DNA of 7,331 nucleotides. Source: an uncultured Methylococcaceae bacterium (lineage in GTDB: Bacteria > Pseudomonadota > Gammaproteobacteria > Methylococcales > Methylomonadaceae). The stretch lies in the NCBI GenBank assembly GCA_903839795.1, contig CAIMDR010000705.1, positions 1 to 7,331 of the forward strand, in the 5' to 3' direction. Below are positions 7,225 through 7,331 of the stretch, piece after piece. A program made the position numbers and the translations under genes. The notes beneath the pieces are model-generated. The model was not told the origin of the DNA, did no database searches, and saw nothing but the letters and a program-made list of their open reading frames with translations. The stretch's first letter is position 1, and each line of letters starts with the position of its first letter.

Positions 7225-7331
7225 TATTTTTTACTTATTGATAATAAAGGCTTTTTTATAATCCATTTTTCTGAGTATCCTGCATTGGAACTAACAATCC
7301 ATGTTTTATCATCTATTCTCAGTCAATATTA
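7201..7331. other. AT-rich sequence after the RT breakpoint, origin unknown
   Basis: Base composition drops sharply to AT-rich where reverse transcriptase similarity ends. On the minus strand a frame of 33 codons (7322 to 7221, stop TTA at 7221-7223) reads DDKTWIVSSNAGYSEKW... and KKPLLS near its end. It could be the C-terminal end of a gene in an inserted element, but it is too short to tell from chance and meets a TGA at 7323-7325. I see no recognisable terminal inverted repeat because only one end is present. Confidence 0.35.

Overview
The window looks like a chromosomal piece of a gammaproteobacterium of medium GC content. The PpsA protein, the degenerate proteobacterial-type intergenic repeats and the style of the retroelement genes suggest a methanotroph-like (Methylococcales) or Thiotrichales relative. 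That assignment is inference from sequence character, not a database result.

Layout: (1) 1-288 is a leader holding three CTTCGTG repeats and an ordinary ribosome binding site for the next gene. (2) 289-2703 is an intact housekeeping gene, ppsA (phosphoenolpyruvate synthase). (3) 2704-3002 is intergenic and holds a nested inverted-repeat element (2716-2813). (4) 3003-3442 is a frameshifted and C-terminally eroded gene for a small two-helix membrane protein of SLATT/DUF4231 type. (5) 3453-6386 encodes a 977-residue fusion: DUF4062, nSTAND1-type P-loop NTPase, one transmembrane helix, and a C-terminal formylglycine-generating-enzyme-like (FGE, C-type-lectin fold) domain. (6) 6420-6451 is a GC-rich hairpin followed by a T run. 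(7) 6454-6804 encodes Avd, the accessory protein of diversity-generating retroelements (DGRs). (8) 6817-7224 is the first third of a DGR-type reverse transcriptase, cut off before its catalytic motifs and followed to the window end by AT-rich sequence of unknown origin.

Putting 5-8 together, the right half is a DGR whose target protein is a membrane-anchored STAND NTPase. The last ~40 codons of the target have the composition expected of a DGR variable region: many NNC codons that could descend from AAC codons in a template. The two catalytic cysteines of true FGE are replaced there, so the domain is probably a diversified ligand-binding module and not an enzyme. The broken SLATT gene directly upstream may have been a membrane effector partner of this conflict-type system. 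No template repeat is visible in the window and the reverse transcriptase is truncated, so the cassette is either disabled (variable region frozen) or continues beyond an insertion past the window edge.
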